From Megamonas hypermegale (GTDB lineage Bacteria; Bacillota; Negativicutes; Selenomonadales; Selenomonadaceae), in NCBI GenBank assembly GCA_002314325.1, contig DCFC01000010.1:47091-61075 (forward strand): a stretch of 13,985 nucleotides of DNA, given 5' to 3'. The notes under the pieces are model-generated. The model worked only from the letters and a program-made list of their open reading frames with translations. It had not been told where the DNA came from and did not search any database. Within the stretch, counting starts at the first letter, position 1. The number at the start of each line of letters is the position of its first letter. Both the position numbers and the translations under genes were made by a program. Below, piece after piece: positions 1 through 7,347 of the stretch.

Positions 1-13
1 AAAAGGTTTTTTC

Positions 14-58
14 TTTTTGGTTCATTTTTCTTTTGACCTTTCAAAAGAAAAATGAACA
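14..58. repeat. Palindromic hairpin repeat, left copy
   Basis: A 17-bp perfect inverted repeat (20-36 pairing with 41-57, arm GTTCATTTTTCTTTTGA) closes a 4-nt CCTT loop. The 45-bp unit 14-58 recurs in opposite orientation at 13641-13685 with one base difference. No clean T-run follows, so a simple terminator is not obvious. It is more likely a dispersed intergenic repeat sitting at gene borders. The pairing is seen directly; its function is unknown. Confidence 0.8.
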
Positions 59-315
59 ATAAGTCTTATGAAAATAATATGTTGACTTTAAATTTTCTGA
101 TAAAAACAATATCATATAGTTTGCACCCAAAATTTTTTCGGCTATATTTCAGATAAATCCTGTAATATCAAGCTTGTTCACGTTTTCACGTTGTAAAAAA
201 AAGCAATATACTATAGATATAAATGCACAAAAAAAGTTATAATATACTCATAAAGAAACATAAAACGTATCAAGAGTTAATAATATTTATTAAAAATCAA
301 AAGGTGGTTATTAAA
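59..315. other. A/T-rich upstream region of iolG
   Basis: This non-coding stretch precedes iolG. An open frame runs in from position 223, but its first 31 codons are A/T-rich and lack a good ribosome site, so I treat them as leader. Two weak promoter-like pairs are visible: TTGACT (82-87) with AACAAT 17 bp later, and TTCACG (185-190) with TATACT 16 bp later. TTTTCACG and TTCACG form a short direct repeat around 176-190. No terminator or riboswitch-like fold was recognised. Confidence 0.5.
185..212 (+). promoter_or_regulatory. Possible promoter of iolG
   Basis: TTCACG (185-190) is separated by 16 bp from TATACT (207-212), a fair sigma-70-type pair. It would give a leader of about 95 nt before the chosen iolG start. 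A second candidate is TTGACT at 82-87 with AACAAT at 105-110. Neither is a strong match. Confidence 0.35.
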
Positions 316-1341
316 ATGATTAATGTTGGTATTATTGGTGTAGGCCGTATTGGCCGCGTGCACGGTGAAAGTATCTCCAAATTCGTTCCGAACGCTCGTG
401 TAAAAGCTGTTGCTGACCCGTTCTTAAATGACAACAGCATTGCCTGGGCAAAATCCATGGGCATTGAAGAAACTTACACTGATTACAAAAAAATCCTGGC
501 AGACCCGGAAATCCAGGCCGTTCTTATCTGTGCTTCCACTGATATGCACTCCCCGCTTTCCATCGAAGCTATCCAGGCAGGCAAACATGTATTCTGCGAA
601 AAACCGATCGACCATGATGTAAATAAAATCAAAGAAGTATTGGATGTCGTAGCAAAATCCGGACTTAAATATCAGGTTGGCTTCAACCGTCGCTTCGACC
701 ACAACTTCAAAGCCGTTAAAGAAGCTGTAGCAGCCGGCAAAATCGGCAAACAGCAGATTATCAAAATCACTTCCCGCGACCCGGAACCGCCTTCCATTGA
801 TTATGTAAAAGTTTCCGGCGGTATCTTCCTCGACATGACAATCCATGATTTCGATATGGTTCGTTATCTCTCGGGCAGCGAAGTAACGGAAGTTTACGCT
901 GTAGGCTCTGTTACTGTTGACCCTGCAATCGGCGAAGCAGGCGACGTTGATACGGCTGTCATCACATTAAAACTTGCTAACGGCGCAACGGCTGTTATCG
1001 ACAACTGCCGTCAGTCCGTATACGGTTATGACCAGCGCGCTGAAGTATTCGGCACGGAAGGCTGCGTCGCTATCAGCAACGACTCCGACTCCAATGCTGT
1101 AATCAGCAACAAAGACGGCGTTACGGCTGAAAAACCGATGTTCTTCTTCCTCGAACGCTATATGATGGCATATGCTAACGAAGTTAAATCCTTCGTAGAT
1201 GCAATCGAAAACGATACTGAAACAATCGTTAATGCTAACGACGGTCTTCAGCCTGTTTTAATCGGTCTTGCTGCTAAAAAATCCGTAGAAGAAGGCCGTC
1301 CTGTAACTATTAAAGAAATAGCTGACAGCTATGGTTTATAA
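316..1341 (+). CDS. iolG: Inositol 2-dehydrogenase (Gfo/Idh/MocA family)
   Basis: This 341-residue NAD-dependent oxidoreductase would oxidise myo-inositol to scyllo-inosose in the cytoplasm, the first step of inositol catabolism. The N-terminal Rossmann fold carries GIIGVGRIG (residues 5-13), and EKP at 95-97 follows the nucleotide domain. The expected catalytic set for inositol dehydrogenases is present: Lys96, Asp173 and His177 (in FLDMTIHDFD). The ATG at 316 is chosen because AAGGTGG lies about 9 bp upstream and the conserved fold starts at residue 2; the frame is open further up to 223 but that part looks like leader. The length is typical for the family. Other sugar or scyllo-inositol dehydrogenases share this fold, so the exact stereoisomer is not certain, but iolE in the same window supports inositol. 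Confidence 0.88.
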   Translation: MINVGIIGVGRIGRVHGESISKFVPNARVKAVADPFLNDNSIAWAKSMGIEETYTDYKKILADPEIQAVLICASTDMHSPLSIEAIQAGKHVFCEKPIDHDVNKIKEVLDVVAKSGLKYQVGFNRRFDHNFKAVKEAVAAGKIGKQQIIKITSRDPEPPSIDYVKVSGGIFLDMTIHDFDMVRYLSGSEVTEVYAVGSVTVDPAIGEAGDVDTAVITLKLANGATAVIDNCRQSVYGYDQRAEVFGTEGCVAISNDSDSNAVISNKDGVTAEKPMFFFLERYMMAYANEVKSFVDAIENDTETIVNANDGLQPVLIGLAAKKSVEEGRPVTIKEIADSYGL

Positions 1342-1376
1342 TTCCCTCTATTAATAAACTCTCAACATATTGTACT

Positions 1377-1405
1377 AAGTAGCCGAAGACCCCTTTCGGC
1401 TACTT
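1377..1405 (+). terminator. Hairpin after iolG, possible terminator
   Basis: An 11-bp perfect stem (AAGTAGCCGAA, 1377-1387, with 1395-1405) closes a 7-nt loop 35 nt after the iolG stop. It lacks a following T-run, so intrinsic termination would be weak; it may instead stabilise the 3' end of the mRNA. Confidence 0.45.
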
Positions 1406-1526
1406 GGTGCGATAAATCGCATAAAACGCAAAAAATGTATATTATTCGACAAACTTCTTTAATGACAACCAAGATATTTCCTGATATTATGAATTTACAA
1501 AAAAGTTAAAGAAAACAAATAAAACA

Positions 1527-1656
1527 CTTGTTGTGCTAGTTAATTTCTCAAAGCAGTATAATAGTTTATATTTAGTGAGGTTAAGTGCCAACATCGAACG
1601 AATATAAACTATTATACTGCTGGCTACAGGCTCGATGTTTTACTAGCACAACGGAT
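1527..1656. mobile_element. MITE-like structured element, copy 1
   Basis: This is a 130-bp non-coding element. The outer arms GTTGTGCTAGT (1530-1540) and ACTAGCACAAC (1642-1652) are perfect complements. A 20-bp perfect inner inverted repeat (1553-1572 with 1601-1620) surrounds a 28-nt core containing GAGGTTAAGTG and ATCGAACG (1573-1600). The 9-bp direct repeat AATAAAACA occurs immediately outside on both sides (1518-1526 and 1657-1665), as expected for a target-site duplication. On the plus strand this copy lies opposite to copies 2 and 3, judged by the sequence next to the outer arms. No transposase is encoded, so mobilisation would be in trans. Confidence 0.85.
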
Positions 1657-1765
1657 AATAAAACATGTTATCGTATTGAATTTTATTTTTATAATTTAGA
1701 GAGATTAAATATAATTTATTAGTGTGTTATTTTTTATTTTATATATTTAGAGAGGAGATTTATTT

Positions 1766-3154
1766 ATGACTAATGCACAAGCAGAAGCTGCGGCTTCCGG
1801 CAAACTGTCCTGGTTTACGCGTATATCGTATGGCCTTGGTGATACTGCCCAGAACGTTGTTTGGGGTGCAATGAGTATTCTGACATTCTTCTACACGGAC
1901 TATGCCGGAATTGACCCTGCAACTGTCGGTCTCGTAATGTTATTATCCCGTTTATTCGATGGTGTTTCCGACGTTATCATGGGTTTCATCGTTGAAAAGA
2001 CCAATTCCAAATGGGGTAAATCCCGTCCTTGGATTTTATGGATGAGCTTGCCTTTTGCTATATCCATCGTCCTCATCTACACCGTGCCGCAGACAAGTTC
2101 GGCTCTGCAATTTGCGTACATCTTCGTTACGTACAACTTGTGTACAACAGTCTGCTACACAGCGCTCAATCTTCCGTACGGCAGTTTGTCCGCGATGATG
2201 ACCCGTATTTCCAAAGAACGCGATATGCTCAGTATCGTCAGAATGTCTCTTTCCCCGCTCGGTAAAATTTTAGCTGTTTCCGCTACACTGCCGCTCGTTA
2301 AAGTTTTCGGCGACAGCCAGATGGCGTGGGTTCAGGTTATGTCCATTTGGGCATTTCTCGCTTTCCTGCTCCTGCTGCTCTGCTTCTGGAAATGTAAAGA
2401 AACGGTTGTTATTGAAGCTCGTAAAAAAGTAAATGATATCCCGGCAAAAACGGCATTGAAATGCCTCGTTTGCAACAAATATTTCTGGCTCGCCATGATA
2501 ATCTGGATGATGCAGAACGTTATTTTCTACATCACCGGTACAGTTCTTCCTTATTACTGCAAATACATCTTCTTTGATGACTCCTTATACAGCATCCTGT
2601 ATCTGGTTGAAACCGGCATCATGATTGTCTTCTCCATCTTCTTCAGCCCGATGCTGCTCAAGAAATTCGGCAAGAGAAACATGTCTTTAATCGGTGTTAC
2701 GCTCGCTCTCGTCGGCCATGTTCTCTATCTGTTCAATCCGACTGACTTCAACTGGGTACTGTTCAGCTGCATTATCCGCGGTATCGGTTTTGCTCCGCTC
2801 AACTCCGTTATCTTCGGTTTTCTCGGCGACGTTGTAGAATACGGCCAGTGGAAATTCCACATCCGTCAGGAAGGCCTCATCTTCTCCGGCGGTTCTGTCG
2901 GCACGAAAGTAGGTTCCGGTCTTACAAGCGCCATTTTGACAAGCCTTCTCTCCTATGCAGGCTACGTATCCTCCACTACTGCTTCCGCTGTACAGCCGCA
3001 GAGTGCTATCGACATGATTGTCAGCCTCTACATGTGGGGTCCGATTTTCGTATGGGTAGTAATCATCATCGTATTACTTCTCTACAAACTCGACAAAATG
3101 TATCCGCAGATTATGCGCGACTTAATCCAGCGTGAAGCTGAAGGCAAACTTTAA
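1766..3154 (+). CDS. GPH-family sugar:cation symporter (MFS)
   Basis: This 462-residue membrane protein has about 12 hydrophobic segments. It belongs to the glycoside-pentoside-hexuronide:cation symporter group related to MelB. The diagnostic early stretch is FDGVSDVIMG (residues 64-73), with Asp65 and Asp69 matching the cation-site acidic residues of the family, followed by KWGKSRPWI (82-90) in the first cytoplasmic loop. The ATG at 1766 has GGAG 8 bp upstream. It shares a transcription unit with the kinase-like gene 21 bp downstream. Its position next to iolG makes inositol or an inositol-containing glycoside a reasonable substrate guess, but the sequence alone does not fix it. Confidence 0.85.
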   Translation: MTNAQAEAAASGKLSWFTRISYGLGDTAQNVVWGAMSILTFFYTDYAGIDPATVGLVMLLSRLFDGVSDVIMGFIVEKTNSKWGKSRPWILWMSLPFAISIVLIYTVPQTSSALQFAYIFVTYNLCTTVCYTALNLPYGSLSAMMTRISKERDMLSIVRMSLSPLGKILAVSATLPLVKVFGDSQMAWVQVMSIWAFLAFLLLLLCFWKCKETVVIEARKKVNDIPAKTALKCLVCNKYFWLAMIIWMMQNVIFYITGTVLPYYCKYIFFDDSLYSILYLVETGIMIVFSIFFSPMLLKKFGKRNMSLIGVTLALVGHVLYLFNPTDFNWVLFSCIIRGIGFAPLNSVIFGFLGDVVEYGQWKFHIRQEGLIFSGGSVGTKVGSGLTSAILTSLLSYAGYVSSTTASAVQPQSAIDMIVSLYMWGPIFVWVVIIIVLLLYKLDKMYPQIMRDLIQREAEGKL

Positions 3155-3175
3155 TCGGAAATCGGAGGTTTTAGT

Positions 3176-3778
3176 ATGAAAGACAATACACTTATTACTA
3201 TTACTCGCCAGTACGGCAGCGGTGGCAGAGAAGTTTCCGCCATTGTCGCTAAAAAACTGGGACTGCGCCGCTACGACCGCAAAATCGTGGAAATGGCTGC
3301 CAATAAAATGCACGAATACACTGATATGTCCTTAGACGAAATCATCCAGAATTCCTATACGGCTCCGGATAATACAGGCAGCGGCATCGGTGATTATGCC
3401 TTTGAACGCATTCCGCAATTTAACAGAATGTACATCGAACAGGCAAAAGTTATTTTACAAGTAGCTAAACAGGGCAGCGCCGTTTTCCTGGGCAGATGTG
3501 CCGATTACATTCTGCGCGATTTCCCGAACAGATATTCCTTCTTCATCTATGCTGATGACGAATTCAGATTGAACCGCGCCAAAGACCACTACGGCACGCA
3601 TACGCTGATAGACCTTGACAATGAGGATAAAAACCGTCAGAGTTATTATGCTTATTACACCGGTCAGACCTGGGGCGACCCGAAAAATTATGATTTGATG
3701 ATTAACACGAGCAAGATTTCTCTGGAAGAAGCTGCCGATTTAATCATTAAATACATTGAGTTAAAACAACAAGACTGA
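3176..3778 (+). CDS. Cytidylate-kinase-like protein (Cytidylate_kin2 type)
   Basis: This 200-residue cytoplasmic P-loop protein is of the AAA_26/cytidylate-kinase-like family. The N-terminal ITRQYGSGGREV (residues 9-20) is the family's phosphate-binding loop, with Arg18 where classical Walker A has Lys. FLGRCADYILRD (104-115) and the C-terminal YTGQTWGDPKNYDL (161-174) are also family signatures. It is smaller than, and distinct from, the housekeeping Cmk. GGAGG lies 7 bp before the ATG, and the gene follows the symporter by 21 bp. It is the last gene before a strong terminator. The phosphate acceptor is unknown; members of this family often sit beside transporters, so a regulatory or substrate-phosphorylating role is possible. 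Confidence 0.82.
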   Translation: MKDNTLITITRQYGSGGREVSAIVAKKLGLRRYDRKIVEMAANKMHEYTDMSLDEIIQNSYTAPDNTGSGIGDYAFERIPQFNRMYIEQAKVILQVAKQGSAVFLGRCADYILRDFPNRYSFFIYADDEFRLNRAKDHYGTHTLIDLDNEDKNRQSYYAYYTGQTWGDPKNYDLMINTSKISLEEAADLIIKYIELKQQD

Positions 3779-3791
3779 TTTATACAACACC

Positions 3792-3827
3792 AAAAGGCTT
3801 TGTATCTTTGCTACAAAGCCTTTTTTT
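3792..3827 (+). terminator. Intrinsic terminator of the symporter/kinase unit
   Basis: A 13-bp perfect stem (AAAAGGCTTTGTA, 3792-3804, with 3812-3824) closes a 7-nt loop and runs into seven T residues (3821-3827). It lies 13 nt past the stop of the kinase-like gene and is a textbook rho-independent terminator. Confidence 0.92.
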
Positions 3828-3839
3828 CTAAAATAACCG

Positions 3840-3870
3840 TTGTAAATCAGCCGTATTCCTATGATATAAT
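3840..3870 (+). promoter_or_regulatory. Promoter of the ArsB/NhaD-type transporter gene
   Basis: A perfect TATAAT (3865-3870) is preceded by TG at -15 (extended -10). TTGTAA lies 19 bp upstream (3840-3845). It sits between the preceding terminator and the next start codon, so the transporter gene is probably transcribed on its own. Confidence 0.6.
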
Positions 3871-3904
3871 TAAAAGCAAAATATATTAAGAAAGATGTGA
3901 TTTT

Positions 3905-5191
3905 TTGGGTACAATGGCCTACATAGCTATTGCCATCTTCGTAGTGGCATATATGCTTATTATCTCGGAAAAAGTACAGCGTACTGTTGTCGGTCTAACC
4001 GGTGCCATGCTCATGATTTTTGCAGGAATTTTAACGCAGGAGCAGGCTATCCACCATATCGACTTCAATACCATCGGTCTGCTCGCCGGTATGATGATTA
4101 TCGTCAACATTACCAGCGAAACGGGTCTGTTCAATTATCTCGCCGTATGGTCGGCAAAAAAAGTACAGGCAAATCCGGTTAAACTGTTAATCGTTTTATC
4201 CGCTCTGACGGCTGTCTGCTCAGCTTTTCTCGATAATGTAACGACCGTTCTTCTGACTGTGCCGGTTACGTTCAGTATTACTTCGCAGTTAAAAGTGCCG
4301 GTTCAGCCGTTCCTCGTGGCGCAAATTCTCGCTTCCAACATCGGCGGTACGGCAACACTCATCGGCGACCCGCCGAATATCATGATCGGCAGCGCCGTGC
4401 CGGAACTCGACTTTATGGCGTTCATAACGAATTTAGCTGGTGTCTGCATCGTTATTTTTCTCGTAACGATAGCTATTTTAATCGCCATCTACGGCAAAAA
4501 GCTGGTTACTACGTCTGAACTTCAGGCCCAAATAATGCAGATGGATGAAAAGAAGGAGCTGCGCGATACCGCACTTTTGAAAAAATGCTTAATCGTACTG
4601 GCTCTCACCATCCTCACATTCATGCTCCATTCGCAGCTTCACCTCGAATCCGCTTCCGTAGCACTCGGCGGCGCATCGCTTCTCATGCTCATCTCCATCA
4701 GCCGTCATGAAGAAATGGTTGCGAAAATTTTAAGCCGTCTGGAATGGCTCGCTATCTTCTTCTTTGTCGGCTTGTTCGTCCTCGTCGGCGGTCTTATGGA
4801 AACGGGCGTCATCAAAGCGATGGCGACGGAAGCCATCAATATCACCGAAGGCGACGTGACCATGACGACCATGCTTATCCTGTGGCTCAGCGCCATTGCT
4901 TCCGCCTTCGTCGACAATATTCCGTTCGTTGCTACCTTAATCCCGATGATTAAGGAAATGGGCGCAATGGGCATGACCAATCTCGAACCGCTCTGGTGGG
5001 CACTGTCGCTCGGCGCATGTCTCGGCGGCAACGGTACTTTAATCGGCGCCAGCGCCAATGTTGTCGTAGCCGGTATGGCCAGCCAGCACGGGCATAAGAT
5101 TTCTTTCGTCGGCTATATGAAAATAGCCTTCCCGCTGATGATTTTATCCATTATCATCTCCAGCGCGTATATCTACTTCAGGTATTTATAA
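3905..5191 (+). CDS. ArsB/NhaD (ion transporter superfamily) membrane transporter
   Basis: This integral membrane protein of up to 428 residues has about 10-12 hydrophobic segments. It shows the two-fold inverted-repeat signatures of the ion transporter superfamily: SAFLDNVTT (106-114) with NIGGTATLIGDPPN (145-158) in the first half, and SAFVDNIP (333-340) with GGNGTLIGASAN (374-385) in the second. These hairpin motifs form the substrate and cation site in ArsB/NhaD/SLC13-like proteins. Substrate could be Na+/H+, an oxyanion or a dicarboxylate; no arsenic genes are nearby. The start is TTG at 3905 with GTGAT just upstream; an ATG at 3914 (three codons in) is the alternative. The gene has its own promoter. 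A mobile element is inserted 2 nt after the stop. Confidence 0.85.
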   Translation: MGTMAYIAIAIFVVAYMLIISEKVQRTVVGLTGAMLMIFAGILTQEQAIHHIDFNTIGLLAGMMIIVNITSETGLFNYLAVWSAKKVQANPVKLLIVLSALTAVCSAFLDNVTTVLLTVPVTFSITSQLKVPVQPFLVAQILASNIGGTATLIGDPPNIMIGSAVPELDFMAFITNLAGVCIVIFLVTIAILIAIYGKKLVTTSELQAQIMQMDEKKELRDTALLKKCLIVLALTILTFMLHSQLHLESASVALGGASLLMLISISRHEEMVAKILSRLEWLAIFFFVGLFVLVGGLMETGVIKAMATEAINITEGDVTMTTMLILWLSAIASAFVDNIPFVATLIPMIKEMGAMGMTNLEPLWWALSLGACLGGNGTLIGASANVVVAGMASQHGHKISFVGYMKIAFPLMILSIIISSAYIYFRYL

Positions 5192-5193
5192 TA

Positions 5194-5321
5194 CGCATTG
5201 TGCCGGTAAAAACATTCAGTCCATGCTGGCAGTATGATATTTTATATTCAGTGAGGTTAAGTGACAACATCGAACGAATATAAAATATCATACTGCCTAG
5301 AAAATCAACCGGCGCAATACG
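5194..5321. mobile_element. MITE-like structured element, copy 2 (core inverted)
   Basis: This is a 128-bp element starting 2 nt after the transporter stop codon. The outer arms 5194-5207 and 5308-5321 pair over 14 positions with one mismatch and one G-U. The inner inverted repeat is 22 bp and perfect (5228-5249 with 5276-5297) and closes a 26-nt core (5250-5275). The 9-bp direct repeat TTTATAATA flanks it exactly (5185-5193 and 5322-5330), and the left copy contains the stop codon. Relative to its outer arms the core runs in the opposite direction from copies 1 and 3. The insertion separates the transporter gene from its terminator at 5357-5383. Confidence 0.88.
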
Positions 5322-5356
5322 TTTATAATATATACCAAACAAAACTCACTTTTCCC

Positions 5357-5383
5357 GAACAGGCACTTTGCCTGTTCTTTTTT
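5357..5383 (+). terminator. Intrinsic terminator of the ArsB/NhaD-type gene
   Basis: The 9-bp stem GAACAGGCA/TGCCTGTTC (5357-5365 with 5369-5377) has a 3-nt loop and is followed by six T residues. It probably served the transporter gene before the mobile element entered its 3' untranslated region. Confidence 0.9.
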
Positions 5384-5402
5384 ATTTTATTTGCAAAAAC
5401 AC

Positions 5403-5431
5403 TTTTTTTATCGCTTTCAGCGCGGTATAAT
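5403..5431 (+). promoter_or_regulatory. Possible promoter of the triple acetyltransferase gene
   Basis: A perfect TATAAT lies at 5426-5431, about 40 bp before the start codon and after the previous terminator. The -35 region is only a T-rich run (5403-5410), so the assignment rests on the -10 and the location. Confidence 0.4.
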
Positions 5432-5471
5432 TTTTTCAGATACAAATTGTTTAACGAGAGGAAAAAGTTGT

Positions 5472-7283
5472 ATGACAAAAACTGCTAAAGAACTGCAAAA
5501 AGAAGGATTACTCTATGATGTTTTCGATAAAGAACTGGCCGCCATCAAAGACAGAACGTACGGCCTTGTAAATGAGCTGAGCCATGTCTCGGCACTCGAT
5601 AAGGAAAGCGCCCTGCATCTGGTGCATAAAATCGTGGGCAATTTAGGTGAGGAAAGTTATGTCGTCCCGCCGTTTCGCTGCGATTACGGACCGAATATAA
5701 CAATCGGCGCGCACTGCTTCATCAATTATAACTGCTGTTTTCTTGACTCCGCTGAAATCACCATCGGCGATTACGTCTACATGGGGCCGAACTGCAATAT
5801 CTTCACGCCGTGCCATCCCATTCATCACGAACTGCGCCGCGACAAAATCACGGAATACGCTCTGCCAGTCACTATCGGCTCGCATACCTGGATTGCTGGT
5901 GATGTCATCATCAATCCCGGCGTGACAATCGGCGAAGGTGCCGTTATCGGTGCCGGTTCCGTCGTAACGCGCGATATTCCTGCCAACTGTCTCGCTGCGG
6001 GCAATCCCTGCAAGGTAATCAGACAGCTTAATGAAAACGACCGAAAAATCGTGGAAAAACTTACACTCAATGACGATACGAAAGACAATGTATATAAGCA
6101 GGAGCACGGCTACATGTATTTTGTCATGGATAAAGCGCTGCGCTCACAGGTGGAAAACACGGTGCACTACGTGAATATCCTGAATAAACTGTCTAACAGC
6201 GAAGTACAGCGCCGCCGCGATTTCCTGCGTACTTTTACGCAAAAACTCGACGAAGGAGCTGTCATCAACAGCCCGTTTTACATGGAGTTCGGCAATCATC
6301 TCGAAGTCGGCATAAACAGCGTTATCGACTCCGACTGCATCATGCTCAACAGCGGTCGGATTAAAATCGGCGACAATGTCCTGATAGGACCGAAGACGAG
6401 TTTTTACACACCCATTCATCCGTTCTGGCACGACCAGCGTGAAAGCTGGATAGAACACGCCGAGCCGATTACGATTGAAGACAATGTATGGATTTGCGGC
6501 GGCGTAACGATTACGGGCGGCGTCACTATCGGCAAAAACGCCATTGTCTGCTCCGGCAGCGTCATAACGCGCGATGTACCGGCTGATACCATTGTCGCTG
6601 GCAATCCGGCTAAACCGCTGCGCTCAGTTACCGGGCAGGATATCAAGCAGTATCAGAATGAACTTATCCGGCAGCACGATTTAAATCTGACGGAAAAGGA
6701 AAAAATGGAGCGCGGTCTCTGGTACAACAGCTTTGACGGCGAACTTATAAAACTGCGCCAGAAAAATGCTTCCAAGACGGAAGCGTACAGCCGTATCTCC
6801 GCCAATACGCTCTGCTACAAGGATAAAATGGCAAATGCCATAGTGCATGAATTCGGCGAAAATGCCAACATCATACCGCCGTTTGCCTGCACTTACGGCA
6901 GCAATGTTTCCGTCGGCAAAGCCACCGTCATAAATCACAGCGGTATATTCGCCGATACCAATAAAATAAACATCGGCGCGCACGCTCTCATCGGACCGAA
7001 ATCATTTTTAAACTGTACAACTCGCCCCTATGATGAAAAAGCCCGCGGCGACGGCACGGAAAAATCCGCCCCGATAACCATCGGCGATGGCGCCTGGCTG
7101 GGCGGCAAAGTCACGGTACTGCCGGGTGTAACTATCGGCAGACACAGCGTCATCGGCTCCGGTTCCGTCGTAACGCACGATATTCCCGACGATGTCGTAG
7201 CTGTCGGCAACCCGTGCAAAGTAATCCGCCCTATCACTGAGGAGGATAAAATTAACCCTTACCGCACCAAAAAACAGCAATAA
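5472..7283 (+). CDS. Triple-unit hexapeptide-repeat acetyltransferase (maltose/galactoside type)
   Basis: This 603-residue protein is three tandem copies of a unit that is normally a complete ~185-200-residue enzyme of the LacA/Maa/NodL class (left-handed beta-helix O-acetyltransferases using acetyl-CoA). Repeated hexapeptide turns ([IV]TIG and similar) and a closing AGNP or VGNP loop appear in each: unit 1 ends near 185, unit 2 near 385, unit 3 near 587. The LacA-like active-site His is present in unit 1 (His115 in CHPIHHE) and unit 2 (His316 in IHPFWH), but unit 3 has Arg518 in TTRPYD. Unit 3 begins with a clear maltose-acetyltransferase helical segment (KMERGLWYNSFDGEL, 411-425). The ATG at 5472 has AGAGG 10 bp upstream; the frame is open to 5391 but that stretch overlaps the promoter. 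The acceptor sugar is unknown. Confidence 0.85.
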   Translation: MTKTAKELQKEGLLYDVFDKELAAIKDRTYGLVNELSHVSALDKESALHLVHKIVGNLGEESYVVPPFRCDYGPNITIGAHCFINYNCCFLDSAEITIGDYVYMGPNCNIFTPCHPIHHELRRDKITEYALPVTIGSHTWIAGDVIINPGVTIGEGAVIGAGSVVTRDIPANCLAAGNPCKVIRQLNENDRKIVEKLTLNDDTKDNVYKQEHGYMYFVMDKALRSQVENTVHYVNILNKLSNSEVQRRRDFLRTFTQKLDEGAVINSPFYMEFGNHLEVGINSVIDSDCIMLNSGRIKIGDNVLIGPKTSFYTPIHPFWHDQRESWIEHAEPITIEDNVWICGGVTITGGVTIGKNAIVCSGSVITRDVPADTIVAGNPAKPLRSVTGQDIKQYQNELIRQHDLNLTEKEKMERGLWYNSFDGELIKLRQKNASKTEAYSRISANTLCYKDKMANAIVHEFGENANIIPPFACTYGSNVSVGKATVINHSGIFADTNKINIGAHALIGPKSFLNCTTRPYDEKARGDGTEKSAPITIGDGAWLGGKVTVLPGVTIGRHSVIGSGSVVTHDIPDDVVAVGNPCKVIRPITEEDKINPYRTKKQQ

Positions 7284-7286
7284 CTA

Positions 7287-7295
7287 TGCTATAAT
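7287..7295 (+). promoter_or_regulatory. Extended -10 promoter of the DUF4127 gene
   Basis: TG, one base, then a perfect TATAAT (7290-7295) form an extended -10. No good -35 is visible. The predicted start, about 7301-7303, falls inside the left arm of the terminator hairpin at 7297-7320, so RNA begun here would lack a full stem. Confidence 0.5.
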
Positions 7296-7296
7296 T

Positions 7297-7325
7297 AGAG
7301 CATGACAACGTTCATGCTCTTTTTT
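7297..7325 (+). terminator. Intrinsic terminator of the acetyltransferase gene
   Basis: The 9-bp stem AGAGCATGA/TCATGCTCT (7297-7305 with 7312-7320) has a 6-nt loop and a T-run at 7320-7325, beginning 13 nt after the stop codon. Confidence 0.88.
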
Positions 7326-7347
7326 CATATACGAAAGCGGTGATTTC

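Larger units (their letters stand above)
1342..1765. other. 424-bp intergenic region with mobile element
   Basis: The gap between iolG and the sugar symporter holds a hairpin just after iolG (1377-1405), the first copy of the structured mobile element (1527-1656) and a very A/T-rich leader. A TATAAT-like hexamer occurs at 1690-1695 and another at 1710-1715, without a convincing -35. The symporter ribosome site GGAG lies at 1754-1757. The element separates the two genes, so the symporter may need its own promoter. Confidence 0.6.

Noticed and set aside
223..315. A 31-codon upstream extension of iolG.
   Set aside because: It is A/T-rich, has no ribosome site, and the Rossmann motif begins right after the ATG at 316, which has a good AAGGTGG.
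1527..1656. A CRISPR array or a rho-independent terminator as explanation of the repeated hairpins.
   Set aside because: The copies are single and kilobases apart, with no spacers, and have no T-runs; the 9-bp direct repeats point to transposition.
5261..5488. A GTG-started reading frame beginning in the core of element copy 2, with GAGG just upstream; a similar frame opens in copy 1 at 1587.
   Set aside because: The copies diverge in this frame by non-synonymous paired stem changes, and the frame then runs through the terminator at 5357-5383. The conservation fits structure, not coding.
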